Under the pieces are notes generated by a model. It did not search any database and had not been told where the DNA came from. It saw nothing but the letters and a program-made list of their open reading frames with translations. Positions 1-8,597 of a stretch of 60,354 nucleotides of DNA are shown piece after piece (the stretch's first letter is position 1; every line of letters begins with the position of its first letter). Source of the stretch: Flavobacterium sp. (lineage in GTDB: Bacteria > Bacteroidota > Bacteroidia > Flavobacteriales > Flavobacteriaceae); the NCBI RefSeq assembly GCF_004295795.1, contig NZ_SEBR01000023.1:1-60354 (forward strand), read 5' to 3'. Made by a program: the position numbers and the translations under genes.

Positions 1-580
1 AATCTCGATTCACAGGAATCGCGTTAGGGATTTTATCGACAAAAATCCGTGCGATCCAAAATGCGAAGCATCAAAATCCGTGCAATCCGTGTAAATCCGT
101 GAATCTGTGGCAAAAAAACCGGACGAAGTCCGCGGCAACGATTGGCGACAAAGCGCATGTGAATTGGAAATGGAATCTGAATTGATTGCGCAGCGAAAAA
201 GAAAACCTACAAGGTTGAAAAAAACCTTGCAGGTTTGGTCGAGAATAAAAATCTCGATTCACAGGAATCGCGTTAGGGATTTGAGGCGTTATCCTTTTCA
301 AGGGCGGCGAAGCAAGCCCGTAAAGATTAAGCCGGAAGCCCGGCGCCGCACGGGTTTGAATCGGAGGCGGGAGTTGTTTCGGCGCAACGCCCAAAATAAA
401 TCCCAAATTGAAAATCCCAAATTCCAAATTCCATCCGAACTCTATGGATAACATCGTTGCGATCTGCAAATCTGACAATCAGAAATGCCAAACCTCCCAA
501 AACGCGTTTTAATAAAATTTTAAATAATCGCTCGCGTTAAAATGATAGTTTTGCGAAAAATAACTCTAACAAGTATTGCA
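1..580. repeat. Gene-free repeat-rich leader region
   Basis: I see no credible gene before the fasciclin gene. A 33-bp direct repeat beginning AATCTCGATTCACAGGAATC occurs at 1-33 and 250-282. Between the copies are degenerate phrases such as ATCCGTGCGATCC and TCCGTGAATCTGTGGC, which recur at 14.1-14.7 kb. A hairpin formed by AACCTACAAGGTT (204-216) and AACCTTGCAGGTT (223-235) belongs to the same family as those at 14 kb and 51 kb. Short open frames here have repeat-derived, Arg/Lys-rich translations and were not accepted as genes. Confidence 0.75.
546..553 (+). promoter_or_regulatory. Bacteroidetes -7 promoter element for the FAS1 gene
   Basis: TAGTTTTG at 546-553 matches the Bacteroidetes housekeeping -7 consensus TAnnTTTG. 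It lies 27 bp before the ATG at 581, which supports that start over the upstream in-frame ATG at 542, since 542 would precede the promoter. No clear -33 TTG is visible. Confidence 0.5.
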
Positions 581-1555
581 ATGAAAAAAATGATTTCTTT
601 AAAAAATCTCTTTTTGGCCATTTTCGCCTCGGCGGCTTTGGTTTCATGCGGAGACGACGACAACGGTAGCGGCACGGGCCGAACCAATCTGGCTGAAACC
701 CTGAACTCGAACGGTTTTACGACTTTCAAAGCCGCTGCAGATTTGGCCGGCGTTGGCGAAAGGCTCACGGGCTCGACAAAATTCACTGTGCTCGCGCCTT
801 CCAATTCAGCTTTTGACCAATTTCTTTTGGAAAGTGGCTATTCGAGTATCGACGCGGTTCCGGCTGCTTTGCTTCGCGAGGTTGTCCTGAACCACTTCAT
901 TTCTGGCGATGTCGACGGACAGGCGCTCGTTACAGGTTACAAAAAAACGCAGGCAAAAGGTTCGGCATCGACTACCTCGACGTTGAGCGTTTTCATCAAT
1001 AACGACGGATCGACGATTAAGCTCAACGGCGTTTCTACTATAACGACTGCCGATCTTCGCGCCTCTAACGGAAGAATCCACATTGTAGACAGGGTTGTTC
1101 CTATGCCTAGCGTTTACACCCACATTCAGGCCAATCCGGCGTTTTCTTCTTTTGCGGCCGCCTTGCAGACGTATTCGTCGGCTCAATTTGCCCAGACGTT
1201 GTCAGGCAACGGACCTCAGTCGCCTTACACCGTTGTCGTTCCAACCAACGAAGGAATGAACAATATCCTGAACACGCTTGATGTCGACAATTATTCGGAT
1301 ATCCCTGAAGCGAATCTGACGAAAGTCCTGAATTACCACATCTTGAGCACGGCCAAACTTTACAGCGTTATCACGGACGGACCGTACGCGACACTTGCCG
1401 GACAGAATTTCACCGTCCAAAATACCGGAGGCGGAAAGAAAATCACCGACACACAGGCCCGCGTGGCAAATTTTACGGGAACGACCACGAGAGACATCAT
1501 CGCTTCGAACGGCGTGATCCACGTCATCGATAACGGGTTGTTGCCCGGGTTGTAA
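581..1555 (+). CDS. FAS1 (fasciclin) domain lipoprotein
   Basis: This 324-residue protein starts at the ATG at 581. It opens with a lipoprotein signal peptide: basic MKKMISLKN, a hydrophobic stretch, then the lipobox ALVSC, with Cys followed by GDDDNGSG. Two FAS1 modules follow, at about residues 35-175 and 180-324. Each carries the family landmarks: an FTVLAPSNSAF or YTVVVPTNEGM segment early and a NGRIHIVDRVV or NGVIHVIDNGL segment at the end. FAS1 domains are extracellular adhesion or ligand-binding folds. The protein is probably a surface-exposed outer-membrane lipoprotein; the acidic residues after the Cys resemble surface-export signals of Bacteroidetes lipoproteins. It stands alone between a repeat region and the convergent yidC, and its ligand cannot be inferred. 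The domain call is confident. Confidence 0.9.
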   Translation: MKKMISLKNLFLAIFASAALVSCGDDDNGSGTGRTNLAETLNSNGFTTFKAAADLAGVGERLTGSTKFTVLAPSNSAFDQFLLESGYSSIDAVPAALLREVVLNHFISGDVDGQALVTGYKKTQAKGSASTTSTLSVFINNDGSTIKLNGVSTITTADLRASNGRIHIVDRVVPMPSVYTHIQANPAFSSFAAALQTYSSAQFAQTLSGNGPQSPYTVVVPTNEGMNNILNTLDVDNYSDIPEANLTKVLNYHILSTAKLYSVITDGPYATLAGQNFTVQNTGGGKKITDTQARVANFTGTTTRDIIASNGVIHVIDNGLLPGL

Positions 1556-1578
1556 TTTTCCGGAAATCTTCCAAACTT

Positions 1579-1607
1579 AAAGCTTCCTTAATCGGAGGCT
1601 TTTTTTT
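1579..1607 (+). terminator. Intrinsic terminator after the FAS1 gene
   Basis: AAGCTTCC and GGAGGCTT pair (one G-T pair) around a TTAATC loop, followed by a run of eight T residues. It begins about 25 bp after the stop codon. Confidence 0.75.
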
Positions 1608-1820
1608 GTATTGGATTGGCGGATTTTTGGATCTGTGGATTGTCAGATTTGCGGATTGGCGGAATTGTTCGTGATCCGCGGAAGCGATTAGGCACAACTT
1701 CGGATGGAGTAGTTAAGAAACTCAAGCTCTCATAACCTGTCATCTCAAACCTGAATGCTCAAATTGGAATTTGTCCGTTTATTTTCGGACCGCCTGACAA
1801 ACCACAAACCATCCAAAAAC
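1608..1820. other. Gene-free spacer between two terminators
   Basis: The spacer between the convergent FAS1 and yidC genes contains short GGATTGGCGGATTT-like direct repeats (about 1613-1675), typical of low-complexity Flavobacterium intergenic DNA. I see no gene here. Confidence 0.5.
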
Positions 1821-1823
1821 AAA

Positions 1824-1856
1824 AAAGCTTCCACGATCGGGAAGCTTTTTCTGTAT
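1824..1856 (-). terminator. Intrinsic terminator after yidC
   Basis: AAAAAGCTTCC and GGAAGCTTTTT form a near-perfect stem around ACGATC, with T-runs on both sides. It lies 11 bp beyond the yidC stop and could serve both strands. Confidence 0.75.
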
Positions 1857-1867
1857 AATGGAAAATC

Positions 1868-3763
1868 TTATTTCTTTTTGTTCTGCTTTTGGGCTTCGGC
1901 TTGCTCCATCAATTCCTGCATACGCTTTTGGAACTTGCCTTGTGTTTTGGGCTTTTTCTTGTTTTCCTGGATTTGCAGGTGGATTTTCTGTTCGTCCACG
2001 ACGTAGCGTTTGATCACGACCATGATTGCGATCGTCACCAAGTTGGAAATAAAGTTGTACAAAGAAAGACCCGAACCGTAATTGTTGAAGAACAACAACA
2101 TCATCAGCGGTGAAAGGTAGATCATGATTTTCATCACCTTGCTCATATCCGGCATGCCTTCTTGCGGCGGTTGTGCCATCGCCTGGTCGCCCGAGGTGAG
2201 TTTCATGTAGAAGAAGATCGCCACGGCGGCAAAAATCGGGAACAAGCTTACGTGGTCGCCATAAACCGGAATCCTGAACGGCAATTTGGCCACTTCATCG
2301 AAAGACGAAAGGTCTTTTGCCCAAAGGAAACTCTTCTGGCGCAATTCGATCGCCGACGGGAAAAACTGGAAAGACGCATAAACGAAAGGCAACTGGATCA
2401 AAGCCGGAATACAGCCCGCAAGCGGATTCACACCAGCTTTGTTGTATAACGCCATCGTTTCCTGCTGGCGCTTCATCGGATCTTTGCTCAACTTCTCGTT
2501 GATTTCGGTGATTTCCGGACGCAACACTCGCATTTTCGCCTGTGAAAGGAACGATCTGTAAGTGATTGGCGACATGGCCAATTTTATCAGAAGCGTAAAC
2601 AGGATGATCGCAATTCCGTAAGGGATGATCGATCCGAGGAATCCGAACAAAGGCACGAAAATGAGTTTGTTGATCCATCCGAAAATGCCCCAGCCAAGTG
2701 GAATGATCTCATCGAGATTTCTGTCGTAAGAAGACAAAAGTTTGTAATCGGCCGGACCGTAATACCAATTCATCTTGTAGTCGAGCTCGCCCGCGCTGTT
2801 GAAGGCCAAAGGCGCTTTCATGCGGAACTGCTTGGTGAAGACCGTATCGATTTTCTCGTCATCGACCAAATTCTGCGATTCGAAATCAACCGACTTCAAT
2901 GGCGTTTTGGTCAACAGGATCGAAGTGAAAAAGTGTTGCTTGAACGCGGCATACGTCACGTCTTCAATCGTTTCCTTTTCATCTTTTCCTTGCGAGAGAT
3001 AACTGTCTTTTCCGCCGTCGTGTTCGTAGACGATTTCGGCGTAACGGTTTTCGTAGGATACGCTCTTCTCATTTCTGAAAGTCTTCAAATCCCAGTGCAA
3101 ATCGACCGGTTTCGAGGTATTCAGCACTTTGGCCAAACCTTGCGAACGGATGTCGAAATCGAGCATGTAATCGTTCGGTTTCAGCACATAACGATATTCC
3201 AGATACTGCTCCGGACCTGATTTTAGGCGCAAAGTCAAAACCTGGCTGTCGCCGATTTTTGTAACAGTCGGTTCAAAGAACAGATTTTTGGTATCGAGCA
3301 CGCGATTGTCAGAAGTGTGCAATTGCAGATTCAGGCTCGCGTTGTTCTTGTTGACCAATTCCACGAGTTGTCCCGAACCTTTGCTGAAGCGTTCGTATTG
3401 CTTGAGAACGGCTTCTTTCAAGTAGCCGCCTTTGTTCGAGATGACGAGTTTTATCAGGTCGTTTTCGAGTGTGGTCGTGGCATCTTTTGCCGTAGGAAGC
3501 GTTGCCGAATAAGCGAAACTGCCCAAAGTGCCTTTCAAAGCGGCGATCTTGGCAGAATCGTTCGCGACCGTATCGAGTGCGACTTCATCGGCTTTGGCCA
3601 TCTTGGCCTCGTTGACCTTTTTGGCTTTTTCTACTTGTTCCTGTTTTGCTTTTTCCGCTTTCTTTTCTTCCTCAGATGGCGATTGATAGAACATCCAGGC
3701 GAAAATCCCGAAGAGCAGCACGAAGCCGATCATCGAACTCAGGTTAAACTTTTTTTCTTCCAT
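1868..3763 (-). CDS. yidC: Membrane protein insertase YidC
   Basis: YidC inserts and folds inner-membrane proteins, alone or with SecYEG. At 631 residues it is the long Gram-negative form. It has an N-terminal membrane anchor (about residues 9-25, IGFVLLFGIFAWMFYQS), a coiled, charged linker, a large periplasmic beta-sandwich domain (about 70-350), and the conserved C-terminal Oxa1/YidC core with about five membrane segments. The core contains PITYRSFLSQAKMRVLRPEI, its cytoplasmic hairpin and the NPLAGCIPALIQLPFVYASF signature. A basic, Lys-rich cytoplasmic tail ends the protein. The ATG at 3763 was chosen over a TTG two codons upstream because MEEKKFNLSS is the normal family N-terminus. It begins 30 bp after the stop of pyrG on the same strand, so the two are probably co-transcribed. 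Confidence 0.97.
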   Translation of the reverse strand: MEEKKFNLSSMIGFVLLFGIFAWMFYQSPSEEEKKAEKAKQEQVEKAKKVNEAKMAKADEVALDTVANDSAKIAALKGTLGSFAYSATLPTAKDATTTLENDLIKLVISNKGGYLKEAVLKQYERFSKGSGQLVELVNKNNASLNLQLHTSDNRVLDTKNLFFEPTVTKIGDSQVLTLRLKSGPEQYLEYRYVLKPNDYMLDFDIRSQGLAKVLNTSKPVDLHWDLKTFRNEKSVSYENRYAEIVYEHDGGKDSYLSQGKDEKETIEDVTYAAFKQHFFTSILLTKTPLKSVDFESQNLVDDEKIDTVFTKQFRMKAPLAFNSAGELDYKMNWYYGPADYKLLSSYDRNLDEIIPLGWGIFGWINKLIFVPLFGFLGSIIPYGIAIILFTLLIKLAMSPITYRSFLSQAKMRVLRPEITEINEKLSKDPMKRQQETMALYNKAGVNPLAGCIPALIQLPFVYASFQFFPSAIELRQKSFLWAKDLSSFDEVAKLPFRIPVYGDHVSLFPIFAAVAIFFYMKLTSGDQAMAQPPQEGMPDMSKVMKIMIYLSPLMMLLFFNNYGSGLSLYNFISNLVTIAIMVVIKRYVVDEQKIHLQIQENKKKPKTQGKFQKRMQELMEQAEAQKQNKKK

Positions 3764-3793
3764 TTGCAATGCGATGCACTGAACGTGCGGGTT

Positions 3794-5407
3794 TTACTTC
3801 TGTTTTGCTTTGACGGTCGCCTCGACGAATGCCACGAAAAGCGGATGCGGGTTTGCGACTGTACTTTTGTATTCCGGGTGATATTGTACTCCGATAAAAA
3901 ACGGGTGCGTCGGCAATTCGACGATTTCGACCAAACCGGTATCCGGATTGATTCCAGACGATTTGAGTCCGGCGTTCTGCAACGAATCTGCATATTCGCC
4001 ATTGTATTCGTAACGGTGACGGTGACGTTCCTCGATCTGGGCTTTTCCGTAGATCATGCGCGCCAAAGTGTTGTCCTTGATATCGCATTTCCACGAGCCA
4101 AGACGCATCGTTCCGCCTTTGTCGGTGATCGTTTTTTGCTCTTCCATCAAATCGATGACGGGATTTGCCGTGCCTTCGTTCATTTCGGTCGAATTGGAAT
4201 CTTTCAATCCCAGGACATTTCTCGAGTATTCGATGACCGACATCTGCATCCCGAGACAAATTCCCAAAAACGGGACATTGTTTTCACGCGCATAGCGAAC
4301 GGCTTCGATCTTTCCTTCGATGCCGCGTTCCCCAAAGCCAGGCGCGACCAAAAGTCCGTCGAGGTCTTTGAATTTTTCGGAAACCGATTGCGAATCGATG
4401 TGCTCGGAATGTACCGAAACGACGTTCACCTTGGTTTCGTTGGCGGCTCCGGCGTGGATGAACGCCTCGAGGATCGATTTGTAAGAATCCTGCAATTCCA
4501 CATATTTTCCGATAAGGCCGATGTTCACGACGTGCTTCGGATTTTTCAATCGGTGCAGGAAAACGTTCCAATTCGTCAAATCGGGTGTGTTTTTCTTCGG
4601 AAGGTTCAATTTTTTGAGGGCTACGACGTCGAGTCCTTCCTGAAGCATCAGGGCTGGGACTTCGTAAATCGTCGAAGCATCGATGGATTGGATTACAGAA
4701 TCACGGCTCACATTACAGAAAGACGCCATTTTCTGACGCAATTCGTCGGACAACTCGTGCTCTGTTCTGCAAACCAGAATATCGGCCTTGATTCCGCTTT
4801 CCATCAAAGTCTTTACCGAGTGTTGCGTCGGTTTGGTCTTCAATTCTCCGGCCGCGGCCAAATAAGGAACCAAAGTCAAATGCACCACGAGACTGTTGCT
4901 TTCGCCCAAATCCCAAATCAACTGGCGCACCGATTCTATGTAAGGAAGCGACTCGATATCACCCACCGTTCCTCCGATTTCGGTGATCACGATGTCATAA
5001 TTGCCTGAATTCCCAAGCAACTGCATGCGTTCCTTGATTTCATTGGTGATGTGAGGCACGACCTGGACCGTCTTACCCAAAAACTCGCCACGTCTCTCCT
5101 TTTCGATGACCGAAAGGTAAACGCGACCCGTCGTGACGTTGTTCGCCTGAGAAGTCGGAACGTTCAGGAAGCGCTCGTAGTGGCCAAGATCGAGATCGGT
5201 TTCGGCTCCGTCATCGGTCACATAACATTCTCCGTGCTCGTAAGGATTCAAGGTTCCCGGATCGACATTGATATAAGGATCAAACTTCTGGATCGTGGTC
5301 CTGTAGCCTCTGGCCTGCAATAATTTTGCGAGCGACGCCGCGATGATCCCTTTTCCAAGGGAAGACGTCACACCGCCGGTAACAAAAATATATTTCGTTT
5401 GGTTCAT
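3794..5407 (-). CDS. pyrG: CTP synthase
   Basis: CTP synthase makes CTP from UTP, ATP and glutamine, the last step of de novo pyrimidine nucleotide synthesis, in the cytoplasm. The 537-residue length is standard. The N-terminal synthetase domain starts with KYIFVTGGVTSSLGKG, which holds the P-loop-like nucleotide site, and includes DPYINVDPGTLNPYEHGE and the GGTVGDIES signature. The C-terminal class I glutamine amidotransferase domain has the nucleophile Cys384 in GICLGMQ and the His-Glu pair in QYHPEYKS near the end. It is first in a probable pyrG-yidC operon, with a TAnnTTTG promoter upstream. Nothing is unusual about it. Confidence 0.98.
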   Translation of the reverse strand: MNQTKYIFVTGGVTSSLGKGIIAASLAKLLQARGYRTTIQKFDPYINVDPGTLNPYEHGECYVTDDGAETDLDLGHYERFLNVPTSQANNVTTGRVYLSVIEKERRGEFLGKTVQVVPHITNEIKERMQLLGNSGNYDIVITEIGGTVGDIESLPYIESVRQLIWDLGESNSLVVHLTLVPYLAAAGELKTKPTQHSVKTLMESGIKADILVCRTEHELSDELRQKMASFCNVSRDSVIQSIDASTIYEVPALMLQEGLDVVALKKLNLPKKNTPDLTNWNVFLHRLKNPKHVVNIGLIGKYVELQDSYKSILEAFIHAGAANETKVNVVSVHSEHIDSQSVSEKFKDLDGLLVAPGFGERGIEGKIEAVRYARENNVPFLGICLGMQMSVIEYSRNVLGLKDSNSTEMNEGTANPVIDLMEEQKTITDKGGTMRLGSWKCDIKDNTLARMIYGKAQIEERHRHRYEYNGEYADSLQNAGLKSSGINPDTGLVEIVELPTHPFFIGVQYHPEYKSTVANPHPLFVAFVEATVKAKQK

Positions 5408-5455
5408 AAATAGTTGGGTAGCTGTGTTGTGTGTTGCGTTCTATAAAAAACGGGG

Positions 5456-5463
5456 CAAAAATA
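5456..5463 (-). promoter_or_regulatory. -7 promoter element of pyrG
   Basis: On the minus strand TATTTTTG (5463 to 5456) matches TAnnTTTG, 49 bp upstream of the pyrG ATG. No convincing -33 TTG is seen at the usual spacing. Confidence 0.45.
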
Positions 5464-5514
5464 CGATTATAAATCGAGATTCAGCAGTTGGCAATTCACA
5501 ATTCCATCCAAAAG

Positions 5515-5748
5515 TCAAGGCTTTCTGTAACGCGACCGCAATTCGCGCAAAATCGATTCCATGCCGTTGAGTTTGAGTTCGTACACCTCGAGAATCTGGC
5601 GTCCTAAAAGTCCTTGTGGCAAGCGGTTGTTCTTGAGCCAGATCACGTAATATTCGGGTAGGTCAACAAGAAAACGCCCCTCGTATTTACCGAAGGGCAT
5701 TTTAGCGTGTGCCAATTTAAGGAGTTGTTCTCTCGGGTCGAAGTCCAA
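5515..5748 (-). CDS. DUF3820 family small protein
   Basis: This is a small cytoplasmic protein of about 77 residues. The core KMPFGKYEGRFLVDLPEYYV, followed by WLKNNRLPQGLLG and a C-terminal LNGMESILRELR helix, is the DUF3820 signature. The family is sometimes named a putative quorum-sensing-regulated virulence factor, but no biochemical role is established. The start is uncertain: no ATG precedes the conserved region in frame, so I chose TTG at 5748, three bases past the stop of the DUF805 gene, which suggests translational coupling. A longer frame upstream exists but overlaps the DUF805 gene and reads as an Arg-rich shadow. Confidence 0.8.
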   Translation of the reverse strand: MDFDPREQLLKLAHAKMPFGKYEGRFLVDLPEYYVIWLKNNRLPQGLLGRQILEVYELKLNGMESILRELRSRYRKP

Positions 5749-5750
5749 TC

Positions 5751-6116
5751 TTATGGGTTTTGGTTTCCGATTTCGTTCATCTCCGATCCGTTGCCTTCGC
5801 CTTTTGGATTCAGGCCATATTCGTTCTCGCCGAACTGGCTTTCGCCGAAAAGAAGCACCAGATTGTAAAACGGGATCAATTGCCACCAACCGCTGTTTCC
5901 GCGGTCGTGGCATCTCTTGGCGCCTTGTGCAATTATGAACCACGCCAATGGGACAAATATCAGCAGATACAAAATAGACCCGACTCCGGTTGGCGTTCCC
6001 GACAACATTCCGGTAAAAAATGCCAATGGAAAATAGACCACCAGATAAAGCAAAAAACTAAGCCCGAATTCGAGTCTTCGAATACGACCTTCAAAAGAAA
6101 AAGGATTCTTGAACAT
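5751..6116 (-). CDS. DUF805 family membrane protein
   Basis: A 121-residue integral membrane protein. The opening MFKNPFSFEGRIRRLEFGLS matches the DUF805 pattern (aromatic-rich F-x-GRIRRxEF), followed by hydrophobic segments at about 17-38, 45-65 and 83-95. The GAKRCHDRGNSGWWQLIPF segment is a hallmark of the family (RxHDxGxSGWW). The C-terminal tail is Asn/Gly-rich and soluble. Function is unknown; DUF805 proteins are small inner-membrane proteins. It sits 81 bp after the OsmC gene on the same strand and just before the DUF3820 gene. Confidence 0.88.
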   Translation of the reverse strand: MFKNPFSFEGRIRRLEFGLSFLLYLVVYFPLAFFTGMLSGTPTGVGSILYLLIFVPLAWFIIAQGAKRCHDRGNSGWWQLIPFYNLVLLFGESQFGENEYGLNPKGEGNGSEMNEIGNQNP

Positions 6117-6197
6117 AAATGTGATTGGTATTGGTTGTGGGGCAATTTAGGGAAATGCCCGATGAATAAATGTTCAAACGCCTCAAAAGTTTTCAAC

Positions 6198-6596
6198 TCA
6201 CCAAGTGAACGTGACGACTTTCTCGATATCGGGATGCAAACTCAGGTAAACCGGACAAGTCATGGCCGTGCGTTCAAGAATCGTCCTGGTCTTTTCATCC
6301 GGAGAAATGCCCATGTCGAAATGCACCTCGATCTTCGAGATTCTTCTCGGTTCGGCTTGCATGTGCTTTGTTACCGCTGCTTTCGCTCCCGTGAAATCGA
6401 CTTCCATTGTCCTGGCCTTGATTCCCATTACAGTAAGCATGCAACTTGCCAAGGCGTTCGCCACGGTATCGGTTGGAGAAAAAGCTTCTCCTTTTCCGTT
6501 GTTGTCGACGGGCGCATCCGAAATGATTTCACTTCCCGATTGTATATGCACGGACGATGTTCTCAAATCGCCCAGATAAGTCACTTTTGATGTCAT
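6198..6596 (-). CDS. OsmC/Ohr family peroxide-detoxifying protein
   Basis: A 132-residue protein of the OsmC superfamily, cysteine-based thiol peroxidases that reduce organic hydroperoxides in the cytoplasm. The two conserved cysteines are Cys52 in ALASCMLTVMG and Cys114 in MTCPVYLSLHP, at the usual spacing and contexts. The SPTDTVANAL stretch before Cys52 is also typical. Its closest subfamily is the general OsmC/YhfA-like group rather than Ohr. The start ATG overlaps the stop of the LysM/PBP gene by one base (TAATG), so it is translationally coupled as the last gene of the guaA-LysM-LysM cluster. Its link to GMP synthesis is not evident. Confidence 0.9.
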   Translation of the reverse strand: MTSKVTYLGDLRTSSVHIQSGSEIISDAPVDNNGKGEAFSPTDTVANALASCMLTVMGIKARTMEVDFTGAKAAVTKHMQAEPRRISKIEVHFDMGISPDEKTRTILERTAMTCPVYLSLHPDIEKVVTFTW

Positions 6597-8563
6597 TATT
6601 CTACTTCTTTTACGCTAAGATCTTCGTTGTATTGCAAGATGTAAATGCCTTTGTTGACGAAGCCGCCTTCCTTGGCGCCATAGTCGAATTTCGATTCTAC
6701 CTGTTCGGTTTTTTGTTCGGCTGCAGATTCGGCGAAAGTCTTGCCTTGCGACAGGCGCAACAAAGTATCGAAAGTCACGTCGAAACCTCTCGTGGCAAAT
6801 TGATTCGGGAACACGCGGTTTTTCTCCTTATACGAATTGCGGAAATTTTGTGCCGCGGGCGAATCGTTATCTCTCGTCATCGACGGATAAAGCAATTTCA
6901 ACACCGTAAGCCGTTTCATCGAAATCTCCTCGAAATCGAGCGTGTCGTTCGGTTCGAGAATCACGATCTGGATCTTGTAATTGCTCACTTCGGCCAAAAG
7001 CAAATTCGTCGTTCCTAAAATCATTCCCGTTTTTTCGGTGTCGAGTACAATGTAATTCTGTTGGTCTTTCGACAGCAGCGCGCGCAACTTATCGGCCGGA
7101 ACCGAACCTGACGCGTCGACTTCGGCAAGCTTTACGCCTTGATAGCCGCTTTGCGAAATGAGTTCTTTGGTCGAATTCCTTTTCGGATCGCTTACGATGA
7201 TCACATTCGCACCTTTCGAAGTCAGGAAATCGAGCATCATTTTTTTGGTATATTGCTCCGATGGCATCGCCTGATACAAATTGCCGAACTTCTTGCCGGC
7301 TTCTTTTGAAAGCGGAGAAATAACCGCGACATTCGAGGCAGTCAGTTCCTCGGCGGCTCTTTCGGCGTGTTGTTGGTAAAACGGCCCGATCACGGCATCG
7401 GCATTCTTGATGTCCTTGGATTTTATCAGATCGACAACTTTCGACGAAGCCTTGCTTTCCTCTGAATCAAAAATCTTCACATCGACGTTCAATCCCAATG
7501 TTTTGGCCGAATCGATTGCCATGAGCGCACCCGAATAAAAATCGAGCGTCATGTTCAGGAACGAATCTTTCTTGAGTTTTTCAGCCGATGCTTTCGTCGT
7601 ATCGGCACTGATTTTCATAGCGTTGAACGGAAGCAAAAGCACGAGTTTCCTGCGGTCGCCGCCTTTCGCGACTTTGGTCAGGTCGGTGTAATCTTTTCTG
7701 GCCTCGACCTCGATCGTGCCTTTGCCCGGAACTTTGAGGATCATTCCCGTTTTGACCCCGTCTTTCAATGTCGGATTCAATTCCAAAAGTTGTTCTTCGG
7801 ATACATTGAACGATTTGGCCAGCCCAAAAAGCGTTTCTCCGGCTTTGACCTCATAATTCGCATAACCCGCTTTTCCCGTTTTTTTGACGACTTCGGTCTC
7901 GACTTTTCCGGGAACGACAATTTCCTGCACTCGCGGTTTCGGACGCTCGACAACTCTTTCGGTCGTCGTCGGAGTGCCTTTGATCTGCAACGTCGCGCCG
8001 GTTTGCAATCCAGAAGCTATCGACGGATTCTGTTTTTCGAGATCGGCTACCGAAATGTTGTATTTCTTGGCAATCGAGTATTTGGTTTCTCCGGCCAAAA
8101 CGATGTGAGAGTCGGCTGTTGGCGCAGGCGTTTTGTTTTCGGACGGTTTTGCTTCCGATGGAATTTCGTGTTTCACATCGACAGTTCCGCCCGGAATGGA
8201 TACGATCTGACCCGCTTTGAGTCCGTCTTTGACCATATCGGCATTGACTTTCTCGAGATCTTTCACATTTACGTCATACTTTCTCGCAATCGCGTAAAAA
8301 GTCTCGCCTTGTTCGACCAGATGCGTTCGCGGTTTGGCTTGTGGCTTGCTTCCCAAAACTTTCTTCGGAATCAGCAAAACGTCGTTTTCCTTGACGCCAT
8401 TTTGGGCATCGGGATTCAATCGGATAATATCGAATGGCGTGACGCTGTACTTTTTTGCGATCTGGGTGACCGTTTCAGATTTGGCCACCTTGTGTTTCAC
8501 ATAATCCTGTGCCGAGGCGAAAAGTGAGACAAAAGCGAAAAACAATAAAAAAAAGTACTTCAT
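6596..8563 (-). CDS. Secreted protein: four LysM domains plus a periplasmic-binding-protein fold
   Basis: This 655-residue protein has a signal peptide (MKYFFLLFFAFVSLFASAQ), so it is periplasmic or cell-wall associated. Four LysM repeats follow at about residues 20-66, 83-128, 153-198 and 233-278, each with the xGETxxxIAKKYxV pattern; LysM binds N-acetylglucosamine polymers such as peptidoglycan. The C-terminal half (about 300-655) looks like a type I periplasmic binding protein, as in LppC-like or branched-chain amino-acid receptors (VKIFDSEESK, DAVIGPFYQQHAERAAEEL, NVAVISPLSKE, RGFDVTFDTLLRL). This suggests a role in coordinating peptidoglycan synthesis, though no substrate is known. I chose the ATG at 8563 because it directly precedes the signal peptide. 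The gene is 34 bp after another LysM gene and overlaps the OsmC gene. Confidence 0.88.
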   Translation of the reverse strand: MKYFFLLFFAFVSLFASAQDYVKHKVAKSETVTQIAKKYSVTPFDIIRLNPDAQNGVKENDVLLIPKKVLGSKPQAKPRTHLVEQGETFYAIARKYDVNVKDLEKVNADMVKDGLKAGQIVSIPGGTVDVKHEIPSEAKPSENKTPAPTADSHIVLAGETKYSIAKKYNISVADLEKQNPSIASGLQTGATLQIKGTPTTTERVVERPKPRVQEIVVPGKVETEVVKKTGKAGYANYEVKAGETLFGLAKSFNVSEEQLLELNPTLKDGVKTGMILKVPGKGTIEVEARKDYTDLTKVAKGGDRRKLVLLLPFNAMKISADTTKASAEKLKKDSFLNMTLDFYSGALMAIDSAKTLGLNVDVKIFDSEESKASSKVVDLIKSKDIKNADAVIGPFYQQHAERAAEELTASNVAVISPLSKEAGKKFGNLYQAMPSEQYTKKMMLDFLTSKGANVIIVSDPKRNSTKELISQSGYQGVKLAEVDASGSVPADKLRALLSKDQQNYIVLDTEKTGMILGTTNLLLAEVSNYKIQIVILEPNDTLDFEEISMKRLTVLKLLYPSMTRDNDSPAAQNFRNSYKEKNRVFPNQFATRGFDVTFDTLLRLSQGKTFAESAAEQKTEQVESKFDYGAKEGGFVNKGIYILQYNEDLSVKEVE

Positions 8564-8597
8564 GATTTGCATTGTTGGTTGTGTAAATCGTCTGGAA

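Noticed and set aside
107..451. Possible gene at the left end
   Set aside because: The translation is derived from repeat DNA that also occurs at 14 kb and 51 kb in other frames.
3317..5008. A 563-codon open frame on the plus strand opposite yidC and pyrG
   Set aside because: It runs antisense to two certain housekeeping genes, has a composition rich in Phe/Arg/Asp typical of the reverse frame, and shows no domain.
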